64,000 nucleotides of DNA, from contig JAFAGM010000063.1 in NCBI GenBank assembly GCA_023422775.1, positions 31,384-95,383 on the forward strand, in the 5' to 3' direction. Shown piece after piece: positions 43,527 through 53,345 of the stretch; the first letter of the stretch is position 1; every line of letters starts with the position of its first letter. A program made the translations under genes and the position numbers. The notes beneath the pieces were generated by a model, which saw nothing but the letters and a program-made list of their open reading frames with translations, was not told where the DNA came from and made no database searches. Source of the DNA: Pseudomonadota bacterium. Lineage in GTDB: Bacteria > Pseudomonadota > Alphaproteobacteria > Rhizobiales > Xanthobacteraceae.

Positions 43527-44768
43527 TCACGAACGATAGTCGCCGTTGATGGCGACATATTCCTTGGTGAGATCGCAGGTCAGCACGCGGTCGCGGCCCT
43601 TGCCGAGCCCGAGCCCGACCTTGATCTGGATCTTCGGGTTCTTCATCACCTCGGACACTTCAGCCTCGTTGTAGGATGGATCGCGCGCGCCGCTTTTGGC
43701 GACGCGAATGCCGTTGAACGAGATCGACAGCTTGTCGCGGTTGGCGGGTTCGCCGGCCTTGCCGACGGCCATCACCACGCGGCCCCAATTGGCGTCCTCG
43801 CCGGCGATCGCCGTCTTCACCAGCGGCGAGTTCGCGATCGACATCGCGATCCTGCGGGCGGAGGTCTTGGTGGTCGCGCCCTCGACGATCACTTCGACCA
43901 GCTTGCGCGCGCCTTCGCCGTCGCGGGCGACCTGTTCGGCGAGGTCGGCGAGCACCCCGTAAAAGGCCTTGGTGAAAGCCTTCAGCCTGGGATCGCTGGC
44001 GCGGCTGATTTTTGGTGCGCCATGCTCTGCCGCCGTGCCGGTCGCGAAGGCGAGCAGGGTATCCGACGTCGACGTGTCGCTGTCGATGGTGATGGCGTTG
44101 AAGGTGTCCTCGACGCCGGTCTTGAGCAGCGACTGCAGCACGGCGGACGACAGCGGCGCGTCGGTGAAGACAAAGGACAGCATGGTCGCCATGTCGGGCG
44201 CGATCATGCCGGCGCCCTTGGCCATGCCGTTGATGGTGACCTTGGCCTTGCCGAGCTTGACGGTCGCGGTCGCCACCTTCGGGAAGGTGTCGGTGGTCAT
44301 GATCGCTTTCGCGGCGTCCATCCAGTGGTCGGGCGTGGCGGCCTCCGCCAGCGTCGCCAGTACGCCGTCGAACTTGGTGGCGTCCAGCGGTTCGCCGATC
44401 ACGCCGGTCGAGGCGAGGAATATGTCGCCGGTGGCGCAGCCGACCGCCTTCGCCGCGATCTGCGCCGTCAATGCCGTGGATTGCTTGCCGGTCTTGCCGG
44501 TGAAGGCGTTGGCATTGCCGGAGTTGACCACGAGGGCACGCGCCTTGCCGCCCTTCAGCCTGGCGCGGCACCATTCAACCGGCGCGGACGGGCATTTCGA
44601 TTTGGTGAACACGCCGGCGACCGTGGTGCCCTTGTCCATCACCGCGAGCAGCACGTCGGTACGGCCCGTGTAGCGGATGCCGGCGGCGGCCGTCGCGAGC
44701 TTGACGCCGGCGATGGCGGGCATTTCAGGGACATCGGTCGGGGCGAGGGGAGAGACGGTATTGGACAT
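43527..44768 (-). CDS. argJ: bifunctional glutamate N-acetyltransferase / N-acetylglutamate synthase
   Basis: 413 residues from the ATG at 44768 (AAGG upstream). Autoprocessing nucleophile Thr195 is in the ATML motif (PDMATMLSF), where the precursor splits into two chains. The oxyanion-hole glycines in STGVIGEPL are present. It moves acetyl from N-acetylornithine to glutamate in the cyclic arginine pathway. mutT follows on the same strand. A frame extension to 44828 is in a repeat-rich gap. Confidence 0.96.
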   Translation of the reverse strand: MSNTVSPLAPTDVPEMPAIAGVKLATAAAGIRYTGRTDVLLAVMDKGTTVAGVFTKSKCPSAPVEWCRARLKGGKARALVVNSGNANAFTGKTGKQSTALTAQIAAKAVGCATGDIFLASTGVIGEPLDATKFDGVLATLAEAATPDHWMDAAKAIMTTDTFPKVATATVKLGKAKVTINGMAKGAGMIAPDMATMLSFVFTDAPLSSAVLQSLLKTGVEDTFNAITIDSDTSTSDTLLAFATGTAAEHGAPKISRASDPRLKAFTKAFYGVLADLAEQVARDGEGARKLVEVIVEGATTKTSARRIAMSIANSPLVKTAIAGEDANWGRVVMAVGKAGEPANRDKLSISFNGIRVAKSGARDPSYNEAEVSEVMKNPKIQIKVGLGLGKGRDRVLTCDLTKEYVAINGDYRS

Positions 44769-44831
44769 ACGAGCACCTTGTTCGACCAGGTCAACCTCAT
44801 CCGGGGCGGCCAACTCGTCCCCAGACATGGA

Positions 44832-44857
44832 ATGGCCGGGCGCTACGGCCCGGCCAT
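44832..44857. repeat. short GC hairpin, family E-like
   Basis: ATGGCCGGGC and GCCCGGCCAT form a perfect 10-bp stem with a 6-nt loop, 45 nt past the parvulin stop and 63 nt before argJ. There is no T-run. It matches the end of the larger repeat at 20028-20181. Confidence 0.6.
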
Positions 44858-44902
44858 GACGATGGTAGATACTATTGGTCTCGAAGAAGTGACAGCGATT
44901 TC

Positions 44903-45814
44903 TTACTTCTTCGCCGGCGGCGCCATCTTGGAATCCGATGGCTTCGGCGCCTCCGTCTTGGCGGCTTCCGCCGGCTTGTCCATGCGCTCGACCTTGGCGG
45001 CCTCGCGCAGCTTGGCGACGTATTCCGCCTGTGCCTTGCGCGTTACATAGGTCTCGATCTGGGCCTTGACCTGCTCGAAGTCGGGGGCCTTGCGGGCGCG
45101 CTTTTCCTCGACCTTGATGACGTGCCAGCCGAACTGCGACTTCACGGGGTCGGAGATCTTGCCGGGCTCGAGTGCGAAGGCGACGGCAGAGAATTCCGGC
45201 ACCATCTGTTCCTTGGTGAAGAAGCCGAGATCGCCGCCGTCGGAGGCGCCCGGGTCCTTGGACTTCTTCTTCGCCAGTTCGGCGAAATCGCCGCCCTTCT
45301 TCAGCTCTTCCGCGATCGCCTTGGCCTCGTCCTCGGTCTCGACCAGGATGTGGCGGGCGCGGACTTCCATTTCGCCGGTGATCTGCTTGGAGGCCTCTTC
45401 ATAGACCTTCTTCATGGCCGCTTCGGTGGTCGCCGCCTTGCCTTCGGTGGCCAGCAGGCTGTCCATCAGGAGGCGGCTGCGCGTGAACGCCAGGCGCCTC
45501 TTGAAGTCCTCGGAATTCTCGACCTTCTTGTCCTCGGCGGCCTTGGCGACGATCTTGAGGTCGATCAGGAAGGCCAGCACGTTGTCCTTCTTGGTCGCGG
45601 GGTCCATCTGGGCGAGGCTCGGGCCGAGTTCCTCTTCGGCGAGGGCTACGTCGCTCTGGCGGATCTCCGCGCCGTTGACCTTGGCAAGCACGGGATTGTC
45701 CTGGGCCCGAACCGGCAGGCCGGCGCCCAGAACCGCGGCCAGGCAGCCCGTCGCGGCCAATGCGGCCAGGCCGAAGCGCGGGCCGGTTTTCGTTTCCGGG
45801 AACGAGGTGGTCAT
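44903..45814 (-). CDS. exported parvulin-type peptidyl-prolyl isomerase
   Basis: 303 residues from the ATG at 45814 (AAGGA 6 nt upstream). Signal peptide LAALAATGCLAAVLGAGLPVRAQ, then a SurA-like N-terminal helical region and a parvulin domain (about 150-245: RARHILVETEDEAKAIAEELKKGGDFAELAKKKSKDPGASDGGDLGFFTKEQMVPEFSAVAF), then a Lys/Pro-rich end. It should assist folding of exported proteins in the periplasm. Divergent from secA, which fits a shared export theme. Confidence 0.92.
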   Translation of the reverse strand: MTTSFPETKTGPRFGLAALAATGCLAAVLGAGLPVRAQDNPVLAKVNGAEIRQSDVALAEEELGPSLAQMDPATKKDNVLAFLIDLKIVAKAAEDKKVENSEDFKRRLAFTRSRLLMDSLLATEGKAATTEAAMKKVYEEASKQITGEMEVRARHILVETEDEAKAIAEELKKGGDFAELAKKKSKDPGASDGGDLGFFTKEQMVPEFSAVAFALEPGKISDPVKSQFGWHVIKVEEKRARKAPDFEQVKAQIETYVTRKAQAEYVAKLREAAKVERMDKPAEAAKTEAPKPSDSKMAPPAKK

Positions 45815-46159
45815 GCAAAATCCTTGTTTGAACAGGGGGACGCCAAAGGCGGCGGGACACTCGCCCAATCATCGGGACTTGGCAACGCGAAAAGTCTGTC
45901 GAAATGATGAATTCCTTGACATATCTCCCTACGTTGACAAGCCACGGGGGCAGCCATATCTCTGCCGGAACCTATCGACGGTACTAAGCTTATTTTGCTG
46001 CGGTTTTTGCCGTTGAACCTTGGATTGCCCGATTCCCACTCATTTGGCGGATGACCCCCGGCTCGGGGCGTTCGCCGCGATGTGTCACGGTGAGTTGATG
46101 GGCAAGTTGGTCTAACACGTCACGGCTGCAACGCAGTAACGGCAAAGGCAGGAATTGGC
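45815..46159. promoter_or_regulatory. divergent parvulin / secA upstream region
   Basis: 345 bp without a gene. Two TTGACA hexamers on the plus strand (45916-45921 and 45934-45939) are candidate -35 elements for secA; ATATCT at 45956-45961 lies 16 bases after the second. No strong hairpin of the SecM kind is seen. Confidence 0.35.
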
Positions 46160-48994
46160 ATGATCGGCGCGCTCGCCCGCAAGTTTTTCGGCTCCGCCAA
46201 CGACCGGCGGGTGAAGGGATACCAGTCCCGCGTCAACGCCATCAACGCGCTCGAGCCTGAGCTCACGAAGCTGTCGGACGAGGCGCTGAAAGCCCGCACC
46301 GCCGAATTCCGCCAGCAACTCGCCGACGGCAAGACGCTCGACGACATCCTGGTGCCGGCCTTCGCCACCGTGCGCGAGGCCGCCAAGCGCACCCTCGGCC
46401 AGCGGCATTTCGACGTCCAGTTGATCGGCGGCATGGTGCTGCACGAGGGCGACATCGCCGAGATGAAGACCGGCGAAGGCAAGACGCTGGTGGCGACGCT
46501 CGCGGTCTATCTCAATGCGCTGGCCAGCAAGGGCGTCCATGTCGTTACCGTCAACGACTACCTCGCCAGTCGCGACTCCGAATGGATGGGCCAGATCTAC
46601 AATTTCCTCGGGCTCACCGTCGGCGTGATCGTCCACGGCCTCGACGACGCCGAGCGCAAGGAAGCCTATTCGCGCGACATCACCTACGGCACCAACAACG
46701 AATACGGTTTCGACTACCTGCGCGACAACATGAAGTACCGGCTCGAGGACATGGTCCAGCGCCCGCACTTCTACGCCATCGTCGACGAAGTCGACTCGAT
46801 CCTGATCGACGAGGCGCGCACCCCGCTGATCATCTCCGGCCCGCTCGACGACCGCTCGGATTTCTACAACACCATCGACACCTTCTTCCCGAAGCTGGAC
46901 AAGACCGATTACGAGGTCGACGAGAAGCAGCGCACGGTGACGCTGACCGAAGGCGGCATGGAGAAGCTCGAAACCCTGCTTCGCGACGCCGGCCAGCTCA
47001 AGGGCGATTCGCTCTACGACGTCGAGAACGTCTCCGTGGTCCACCACGTCAACCAGGCGCTACGCGCGCACACCCTGTTTACCCGCGACAAGGACTACAT
47101 CGTCCGCGACGGCGAAGTCGTCATCATCGACGAGTTCACCGGCCGCATGATGCCGGGCCGTCGCTATTCGGAAGGTCTGCACCAGGCGCTGGAAGCCAAG
47201 GAGCATGTCGCGGTCCAGCCGGAAAACCAGACGCTGGCCTCGATCACGTTCCAGAACTATTTCCGCATGTACGAGAAGCTTGCGGGCATGACCGGCACGG
47301 CGCTGACCGAAGCCGACGAACTGTTCGACATCTACAAGCTCGAGGTCGTGGAAATCCCGACCAACGTTCCGGTCGCGCGCCTCGACGAGGACGACGAAGT
47401 CTATCGCACCCAGAACGAGAAGTACGCCGCGATCCTGGCGGAGATCGAACGCGCCAACAAGCGCATGCAGCCGGTGCTGGTCGGCACCGCCTCGATCGAA
47501 AAGTCGGAAGTGCTCGCCGACTACCTCAAGAAGCACGGCTACAAGCAGATCGATTTCGGCTCGGAGTCCGGGATGGAGAAGCTCTACGCCGCAGCGCGTG
47601 CCGGCAAGCCGGCAAAGCTGTTTGCGGTGCTGAACGCGCGCTTCCACGAGCAGGAAGCCTATATCGTCGCGGAAGCCGGCGTCCCCGGCGCGATCACGAT
47701 CGCGACCAACATGGCCGGCCGCGGTACCGACATCAAGCTCGGTGGCTCGCTGGAAATGCGGATTCAGCAGGAGACGACCAACATTGCCGACGAGGCCGAG
47801 AAGGCCAAAAAGATCGAGCAGATCAAGGCGGACATCGAACGCTTCCGCGAGATGGTGCTGAAGGCCGAGGATGTGGTCGAGGTTGAACCCGCCAAGGGCT
47901 CAAAGCCGGCCAAGACCGTCACCAAGCCCGGCGGGCTCTACATCATGGGCTCGGAACGGCACGAATCCCGCCGTATCGATAACCAGCTCCGCGGTCGTTC
48001 GGGCCGCCAGGGCGACCCCGGTCGCTCAAAATTCTTCCTGTCGCTGGAAGACGATCTGATGCGGATTTTCGGATCCGACCGCCTCGACAGCATGCTGCAG
48101 CGGCTCGGCCTGAAAGAGGGCGAGGCCATCATCCATCCCTGGATCAACAAGGCGCTGGAAAAGGCGCAGCAGAAGGTCGAAGCCCGCAACTTCGACATCC
48201 GCAAGAACCTGCTCAAGTTCGACAACGTCCAGAACGACCAGCGCAAGGTGATCTTCGACCAGCGCGTCGACCTGATGAAGGACGAGAGCGTCGCCGAGAC
48301 AGTCGCCGACATGCGCCACGCGTTCGTCGATGACGTCGTGGCGAAACATGTCCCCGAGCACGCCTATGCCGAGCAGTGGGACGTCGCCGGGCTGAAGGAA
48401 GAGCTGAAGCGCGTGCTCGATGTCGACCTGCCGGTCGATGAATGGGCCAAGGAAGAAGGCATCGCCGACGAGGAATTGCTGGCGCGCATCGAGAAACATG
48501 TCGACGAGCACATGGCGGCCAAGGTCGCGCAATGGGGCCCCGACGTGATGCGCTACGTCGAGAAGACCATCCTGCTGCAGACGCTGGACCATCTCTGGCG
48601 CGAGCATCTGATCATGCTCGATCACCTGCGCCAGGTGATCGGCCTGCGCGGCTACGGCCAGCGCGATCCGTTGCAGGAATACAAGTCGGAGGCGTTCAGC
48701 CTGTTCGAGGCGATGATCGCGCATCTGCGCGAGGCGGTGACGGCGCAACTGATGCGCGTCGAGATCGTGCCGCCGGAAGAGCAGCAGCCGGTGTTGCCGG
48801 CGATGGAAGCGCACAAGCTCGATCCCAACACCGGCGAAGACGAGATGGCATTCGCCAATGCCTCGCTGGTGCCGCAGGCCGGCGCCGACCGCGACCCCAA
48901 GAACCCCGCAAGCTGGGGCAAGGTCGGCCGCAACGAGGATTGCCCGTGCGGAAGCGGCAAGAAGTACAAGCACTGCCACGGCAGGTACGCATGA
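46160..48994 (+). CDS. secA: preprotein translocase ATPase SecA
   Basis: 944 residues. Walker A MKTGEGKT at 102-109, DEVDSILIDEARTP further on, and the second nucleotide-binding fold TNMAGRGTDIKLGG. The C-terminal zinc motif CPCGSGKKYKHCHG (about 929-942) binds SecB and ribosomes. It drives protein export through SecYEG. Length is normal for alphaproteobacteria. The start is set by GGCAGGAATTGGC before the ATG. Confidence 0.98.
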   Translation: MIGALARKFFGSANDRRVKGYQSRVNAINALEPELTKLSDEALKARTAEFRQQLADGKTLDDILVPAFATVREAAKRTLGQRHFDVQLIGGMVLHEGDIAEMKTGEGKTLVATLAVYLNALASKGVHVVTVNDYLASRDSEWMGQIYNFLGLTVGVIVHGLDDAERKEAYSRDITYGTNNEYGFDYLRDNMKYRLEDMVQRPHFYAIVDEVDSILIDEARTPLIISGPLDDRSDFYNTIDTFFPKLDKTDYEVDEKQRTVTLTEGGMEKLETLLRDAGQLKGDSLYDVENVSVVHHVNQALRAHTLFTRDKDYIVRDGEVVIIDEFTGRMMPGRRYSEGLHQALEAKEHVAVQPENQTLASITFQNYFRMYEKLAGMTGTALTEADELFDIYKLEVVEIPTNVPVARLDEDDEVYRTQNEKYAAILAEIERANKRMQPVLVGTASIEKSEVLADYLKKHGYKQIDFGSESGMEKLYAAARAGKPAKLFAVLNARFHEQEAYIVAEAGVPGAITIATNMAGRGTDIKLGGSLEMRIQQETTNIADEAEKAKKIEQIKADIERFREMVLKAEDVVEVEPAKGSKPAKTVTKPGGLYIMGSERHESRRIDNQLRGRSGRQGDPGRSKFFLSLEDDLMRIFGSDRLDSMLQRLGLKEGEAIIHPWINKALEKAQQKVEARNFDIRKNLLKFDNVQNDQRKVIFDQRVDLMKDESVAETVADMRHAFVDDVVAKHVPEHAYAEQWDVAGLKEELKRVLDVDLPVDEWAKEEGIADEELLARIEKHVDEHMAAKVAQWGPDVMRYVEKTILLQTLDHLWREHLIMLDHLRQVIGLRGYGQRDPLQEYKSEAFSLFEAMIAHLREAVTAQLMRVEIVPPEEQQPVLPAMEAHKLDPNTGEDEMAFANASLVPQAGADRDPKNPASWGKVGRNEDCPCGSGKKYKHCHGRYA

Positions 48995-49173
48995 GCCTGC
49001 GCTGAGATAGAACTGCAGGGCGGACACAGACGCGACCTCGCGCCGCGTCCCCTACCAGGACATTTGAAGTCTTTTTTGGTGCAAGGCTGGCTGCCGCATC
49101 GTTGCGGCTGTAGTCGGCTGGCCGCTTGGCTCACTACGATTCTAGCGCGGTCATAAAATCGAAAAGGGAGGTC

Positions 49174-50652
49174 TTACCTCACCGCTCCGAAGCGGCTGTC
49201 GAACGAGTTCGGCGGCACGATCGGCGCGGAACCGGCGACTTGACTGTCCTTCGCGGCCGGGGCCCGGGCCGGGGTATCTGGTACCGACGGTTTCAGCGGG
49301 GGACGGTTGGAAGCATGCTTGGTGTCATGCTTGGGCGCGGTGGTCTTCGGCGCGGATGCTTCGGGACGACGCGGCTCGCTCCGCTTGGTCTCTTTCGGCT
49401 TCGAAGGCGGCGTGCTGGCGGTGGCATCTGCCGCACTGCCAAAGCCGACTTTGCGCTTCAGGTTGGCAAACCATCCGTCATTCTCGGCGGCCGGGGCCGC
49501 ATTGGCGACCCGCGTCGGGGCAGGCGCTGCCTGGGCAGCAGGCGCGGGCGCCGGCGCGGCGGCAAGCTTCGGCGGCTCCGGCGTACCCATCAGCAGGCTC
49601 TCGGAAGGCGCCTTGGGCGGATTGACGTGGGAGGGGATGGTGCCGGGCGCGCGTGCCATCAGCGACAGCGAGCCGTCGCCGGCTTCCGAAAGGCCTGTGT
49701 TGCCTTCGGGCACGCGCGCGGCGAACACGCGATGCATGCCGCCGTCGATGCCGGTGTTGATCCGCGCGACCGGTGTTCCCTTGGCGATCAGCCTCGCGGT
49801 CTCGGCGATGTCGGTTGCCTGCTTCTCGCGCACGGCGTCGGCGATCTCCTCGGAAACCGCATAATCCGGGCATTTGGCGGAAGCGTCGAACACCAGGTCA
49901 CGCGTTGCGCCCGGCTTCTTGATCGCGTCGAAGACGTATTTCTTCTCGCAGAAATCGACCCTCGGCTCCTGCCGTGTCACCTCGAAATGATCGTTGCCTT
50001 CCTTGATCATCTTCCAGAACGGCATGTTCGGGTTGTTGCGATGCCTGGCCAGGTTGACCGGCGTCATCTTGAACGGATAGGCCTGCAACTGGAACGACTT
50101 TTGGCCGCCGAAGAAGGATTCGCGGCCGAGCGAGTAGATCTCCGCGATCTGTTCGTCGGTCATCGCGTAGCAGCCGCGCGAGGAACAGTCGCCATGCACC
50201 ATCAACTGCGAACCGGTGCGGCCGAGCGCCTTGTCGAAGGCGTTCGGGTAGCCGGTGTTGAAGGAGAGATAATAGGCCGACTGCGGATTCATCTGTGCCG
50301 GCGAAATCGAATAGAAGCCCTCCGGCGCCTGGCGGTCGCCCTCGCGGACCTTGGGGCCGAGATCGCCCGACCAGCGGCAGATCGGATAGGTCTTGAGCAG
50401 CGCGAAGCGGCCCGAGCGGTCCTGCTTCCAGATCTCCAGTTCCGCTTCCTGCTTGAACAGGCGCACCAGGATCGGCGACTGCAGGTCCATGTTCTTCGCC
50501 GACATGTCGGCGACCAGCTTGGGCGGGACGGGCTGGTTGGCCTTGGCGTTGTTGGCCAGCGAGATCTGGTCGCTGTTGCAGCCGGCCAACACGAAGCCGG
50601 CTGCAAGGGCAGCCGATGTTGCAAGCGCGCGAACCAGCGAGCGGTTATTCAA
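49174..50652 (-). CDS. lipoprotein L,D-transpeptidase (YkuD/YafK type) with disordered tail
   Basis: 492 residues. Lipoprotein signal with lipobox LAGC, modified cysteine Cys25. The YkuD catalytic motif is HGDCSSRGCYAM, with His153 and Cys161. The domain resembles the YafK/DpaA subgroup, which cuts or forms bonds between Lpp-like proteins and peptidoglycan. Residues about 330-492 form a Pro/Ala/Lys-rich tail, longer than usual, ending in SFDSRFGAVR. Location: periplasm, anchored to a membrane. Confidence 0.88.
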   Translation of the reverse strand: MNNRSLVRALATSAALAAGFVLAGCNSDQISLANNAKANQPVPPKLVADMSAKNMDLQSPILVRLFKQEAELEIWKQDRSGRFALLKTYPICRWSGDLGPKVREGDRQAPEGFYSISPAQMNPQSAYYLSFNTGYPNAFDKALGRTGSQLMVHGDCSSRGCYAMTDEQIAEIYSLGRESFFGGQKSFQLQAYPFKMTPVNLARHRNNPNMPFWKMIKEGNDHFEVTRQEPRVDFCEKKYVFDAIKKPGATRDLVFDASAKCPDYAVSEEIADAVREKQATDIAETARLIAKGTPVARINTGIDGGMHRVFAARVPEGNTGLSEAGDGSLSLMARAPGTIPSHVNPPKAPSESLLMGTPEPPKLAAAPAPAPAAQAAPAPTRVANAAPAAENDGWFANLKRKVGFGSAADATASTPPSKPKETKRSEPRRPEASAPKTTAPKHDTKHASNRPPLKPSVPDTPARAPAAKDSQVAGSAPIVPPNSFDSRFGAVR

Positions 50653-51017
50653 AGGTTAAGCTCCACACCCTCCGGGCATTTCCGCACCCCAAATCACAGC
50701 GTCATGCCCTGAAGCCATTGCCTAAAATTGTACCCTTTGCCCCACCGCGCCGCAACCCGAACGGGACAGGTCCGTCGGCCCTGCGGCAGGCATGGTCAAT
50801 CAAGGCTTAAAGACCGTGGTGGCCTAATTAGGGCCAAATCCACCGGTTTGGCGAAAAAGGGGACGTGAATGGAATGCTAGAGCCTTCTCCGTTCCGGTGG
50901 AGTCGGAACGGGCTCTAGATTCTTGTTTTGACGCCTTTTCTTGACGCGAACCAGTTTCCACTTCGCTGGAAAACGCTCTATCCCGAAATCTCACAAGGGA
51001 GAGGGCTGACGTCCGTT
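50653..51017. other. 365-bp gap between accA and transpeptidase genes
   Basis: Both flanking genes are on the minus strand. The part next to accA holds a family A repeat (50877-50980). The rest, upstream of the transpeptidase gene, is non-coding with no promoter I can name. Confidence 0.5.
50877..50980. repeat. Family A interspersed palindromic repeat, copy 3 (inverted)
   Basis: Reverse orientation relative to the other two copies. The CTAGAGCC...GGCTCTAG palindrome is complete here and shows that this module is a 42-bp inverted repeat with CTAG at both tips. Next to it lies the ATTCTTGTTTTGACGC...CGAAGTGG-type module. It touches no stop codon. Confidence 0.88.
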
Positions 51018-51983
51018 TCAGCCGAGCTTGCGGCCGATATCGAGGAATTTTTGCCGCCGCTGCCGGCGGATGCCGTCCGCATCGAGGTTGCGGAGGTCGT
51101 TGAAGGCCTCGGCAATGGCATCGCCCGTGGCCGAAATCATGGCGGCCGGATCGCGGTGGGCGCCGCCTGAGGGCTCCTTGAGGATGTGGTCGATCACGCC
51201 GAACCGCAGCATGTCCTGCGCGGTGATCTTCATGCTGGTCGCGGCTTCCTGGGCCTTGGTGCCGTCGCGCCACAGGATCGAGGACGCGGCCTCCGGCGAG
51301 ATCACGCTGTAGATCGCGTGTTCGAACATCAGCACGCGGTTGGCGGTGGTGATCGCGATCGCGCCGCCCGACATGCCTTCGCCGGTGATGATCGCAACGT
51401 TGGGTACGCCGAGCGACAGGCAGGCATCGGTGGAGCGCGCGATGGCTTCCGCCTGTCCGCGTTCCTCGGCGCCGATGCCGGGATAGGCGCCGGCCGAATC
51501 GACGATCGACAGCACGGGAATGCCGAACCTGTCGGCCAGTTCCATCAGCCTGACCGCCTTGCGGTAGCCTTCGGGGCGCGCCATGCCGAAATTGTGCTTG
51601 ATGCGGCCTTCGGTCGAGGCGCCCTTTTCCTGGCCGACCACGCAGATGCTCTCGCCTCGGAAGCGGCCGAAGCCGCCGACCAACGCCTCGTCCTCGCCGA
51701 ACTTGCGGTCGCCCGCCATCGGCGTGAATTCGGTGACGAGCGTATCGATGAAATCGGTGAAGTGCGGACGCTGCGGATGGCGCGCCACCAGTGTCTTCTG
51801 CCAAGGTGTCAGGTTGGCGTAGAGGTCGGCCAGCGCCTGCGACGCCTTGTCCTCGATTCGCGAAATCTCGTCGCCGATGTCGCTGCCCGACGCTGCCAGC
51901 GCGCGCAGTTCATCGACCTTTGCCTCAAGCTCGGCGACGGGTTTTTCGAAGTCGAGATAGCTGCGCATCTGGTCCGGCATCAA
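51018..51983 (-). CDS. accA: acetyl-CoA carboxylase carboxyltransferase subunit alpha
   Basis: 321 residues. Crotonase-like fold with the AccA landmarks ITRIED-like helix start (DEISRIEDKASQALADLYANLTPWQKTLVARHPQRPH), GRFRGESICVVGQEKG, FGMARPEGYRKAVRLMELADRFGIPVLSIVDSAGAYPG and GEGMSGGAIAI. It transfers carboxyl from biotin to acetyl-CoA, the first step of fatty acid synthesis. The zinc-bearing beta subunit (accD) is elsewhere, as usual. Confidence 0.97.
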   Translation of the reverse strand: MMPDQMRSYLDFEKPVAELEAKVDELRALAASGSDIGDEISRIEDKASQALADLYANLTPWQKTLVARHPQRPHFTDFIDTLVTEFTPMAGDRKFGEDEALVGGFGRFRGESICVVGQEKGASTEGRIKHNFGMARPEGYRKAVRLMELADRFGIPVLSIVDSAGAYPGIGAEERGQAEAIARSTDACLSLGVPNVAIITGEGMSGGAIAITTANRVLMFEHAIYSVISPEAASSILWRDGTKAQEAATSMKITAQDMLRFGVIDHILKEPSGGAHRDPAAMISATGDAIAEAFNDLRNLDADGIRRQRRQKFLDIGRKLG

Positions 51984-52313
51984 AGCAATATAGGTAACAA
52001 CCTGCGTGGAGGCGAAGCGGTTTCGATTCGCTGCGGGAAAGCACGCATCTTCAATGATTTAGCGTGCACCTCGGTCCGGTATTCCCGGTTCGCCGAAGGC
52101 GCGCCGATCAAGGCCGCGGGCGGGAGATCGCTCTTTCGGTTGAGAAGCCGCGGAAGTCAAGGCGGATCAGGCGAATGCAGGAAGCTGTCCGTGTCCCGGA
52201 CGCGGTGCGGCGCGAAGTGCCGCTCCGCAGAGCCGGGACCAATTTCACCGCGGGTGCAGGCCCCGGCTCAGCAGCGCATCATTGCATGCTGCGCGGCATC
52301 CGGGGCAGGAGAC
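51984..52313. other. 330-bp gap between xerD and accA
   Basis: Both neighbours are on the minus strand. The xerD side holds a family D repeat (52191-52308) that stops five bases before the xerD stop codon. The accA side is non-coding, with no clear promoter. Confidence 0.5.
52191..52308. repeat. Family D palindromic repeat, copy 2
   Basis: 118 bp with GTGTCCCGGACGCGGTGC, GCAGAGCCGGGACC, CAGCAGCGCATCA and GCATCCGGGG in the same order as the copy at 42842-42975. It lies directly downstream of xerD. Confidence 0.78.
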
Positions 52314-53273
52314 CTATTTCTCCGCCAGCGGATGCAGGTCGCGGACCAGGCTCTTGAGCCGCTCCTCGACGACGTGGGTGTAGATCTGCGTGGTCGATAT
52401 GTCGGTATGGCCGAGCAGCGTCTGCACGATGCGCAGGTCGGCGCCGTTGTGCAGCAGGTGGCTGGCAAAGGCGTGGCGCAGCACGTGCGGCGAGACCAGC
52501 CGCGGCGCCAGTCCCGATGCCGCCGCCAGTTCCTTCAGGTCGCGGGCAAAATGCTGCCGCGTCAGGTGGCCGCTCTCGCCGAACGAGGGAAACAGCCATT
52601 TCGAGCCCGCGGCGCTTTTTTGTTTGTCGGTCTTGAGCGCCTGCATCGCCGCGAGGTAATCGGCCATCGCTCGCCGGGACGCCTCGTTCAGCGGCACCAG
52701 CCGTTCCTTGTTGCCCTTGCCGCGCACCACGATCATGCGGGCATCGCTGCGCGCGGCCGACAGCGGCAGCGCCACCAGTTCGGAGACGCGCAAGCCCGTG
52801 GCGTAGAGCACTTCCAGCAGGCAATGCAGCCGCATCGCGCGCAGCCGATGCTGGGGCGAAGCGTCCGTCTGCGTCAATTCCCTGGCCCGCGTCAGCATGC
52901 GGTCGACGTCCGCTATCGACAGCACCTTCGGCAGGCCGCGGCCACGCTTCGGGCCGGACAGGATCGCCGCGGGATCGTCGGCGCGAATCCGTTCGTTCAG
53001 CAGGAAGCGGAACAGATGCCGCATCGCCGACAGGCGGCGCGCCACGCTGGAGGATTTGAAGCCGCGCGTATCGAGGTCGGCGAGGTAATCCCGCAGCAAG
53101 TCGGTGCCGGCACGGGTGAAATTCTGGCCGGCGCGGTCGAGAAACTCGGAAAAATCCTCAAGGTCGCGGCGATAGGCGTCCAGCGTATTGTCGCCCGCCC
53201 CCTGTTCCGCCGCGAGCATGTCGAGGAACAGGTGGATCAGCCTTGCATCTGTATGTGTCTTGCTGGAACGCAT
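52314..53273 (-). CDS. xerD: site-specific tyrosine recombinase XerD
   Basis: 319 residues: N-terminal SAM-like core-binding domain (IHLFLDMLAAEQGAGDNTLDAYRRDLEDF) and C-terminal catalytic domain with the Arg in GLRVSELVAL, HVLRHAFASHLL, LLGHTDISTTQIYTHV carrying the nucleophile Tyr. With XerC it resolves chromosome dimers at dif. The position next to aroK and a small membrane protein gene marks it as the housekeeping XerD, not a mobile-element integrase. Confidence 0.94.
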   Translation of the reverse strand: MRSSKTHTDARLIHLFLDMLAAEQGAGDNTLDAYRRDLEDFSEFLDRAGQNFTRAGTDLLRDYLADLDTRGFKSSSVARRLSAMRHLFRFLLNERIRADDPAAILSGPKRGRGLPKVLSIADVDRMLTRARELTQTDASPQHRLRAMRLHCLLEVLYATGLRVSELVALPLSAARSDARMIVVRGKGNKERLVPLNEASRRAMADYLAAMQALKTDKQKSAAGSKWLFPSFGESGHLTRQHFARDLKELAAASGLAPRLVSPHVLRHAFASHLLHNGADLRIVQTLLGHTDISTTQIYTHVVEERLKSLVRDLHPLAEK

Positions 53274-53345
53274 GACCCGACACCTCCGTGGGCGGAGTGT
53301 CTTCTCCCCGAGTTAGCGATTTACCCACAGATCAGACGATAGCGG

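Noticed and set aside
42855..45050. Open frame of over 700 codons on the plus strand across mutT and argJ
   Set aside because: Antisense of two clear genes; low-complexity composition and no motif.
49010..49085. Intrinsic terminator after secA (GACGCG...CGCGTC, then a later TTTTTT)
   Set aside because: The T-run is over 20 bases beyond the stem, and the stem nearest to it has only five weak pairs.
52314..53273. Tyrosine recombinase as a sign of a mobile element
   Set aside because: Length, sequence and position next to aroK-aroB mark it as housekeeping XerD; no attachment repeats or phage genes are seen.
51186..53342. Open frame of over 700 codons on the plus strand across accA and xerD
   Set aside because: Antisense of two clear genes, passing through a repeat; no domain.
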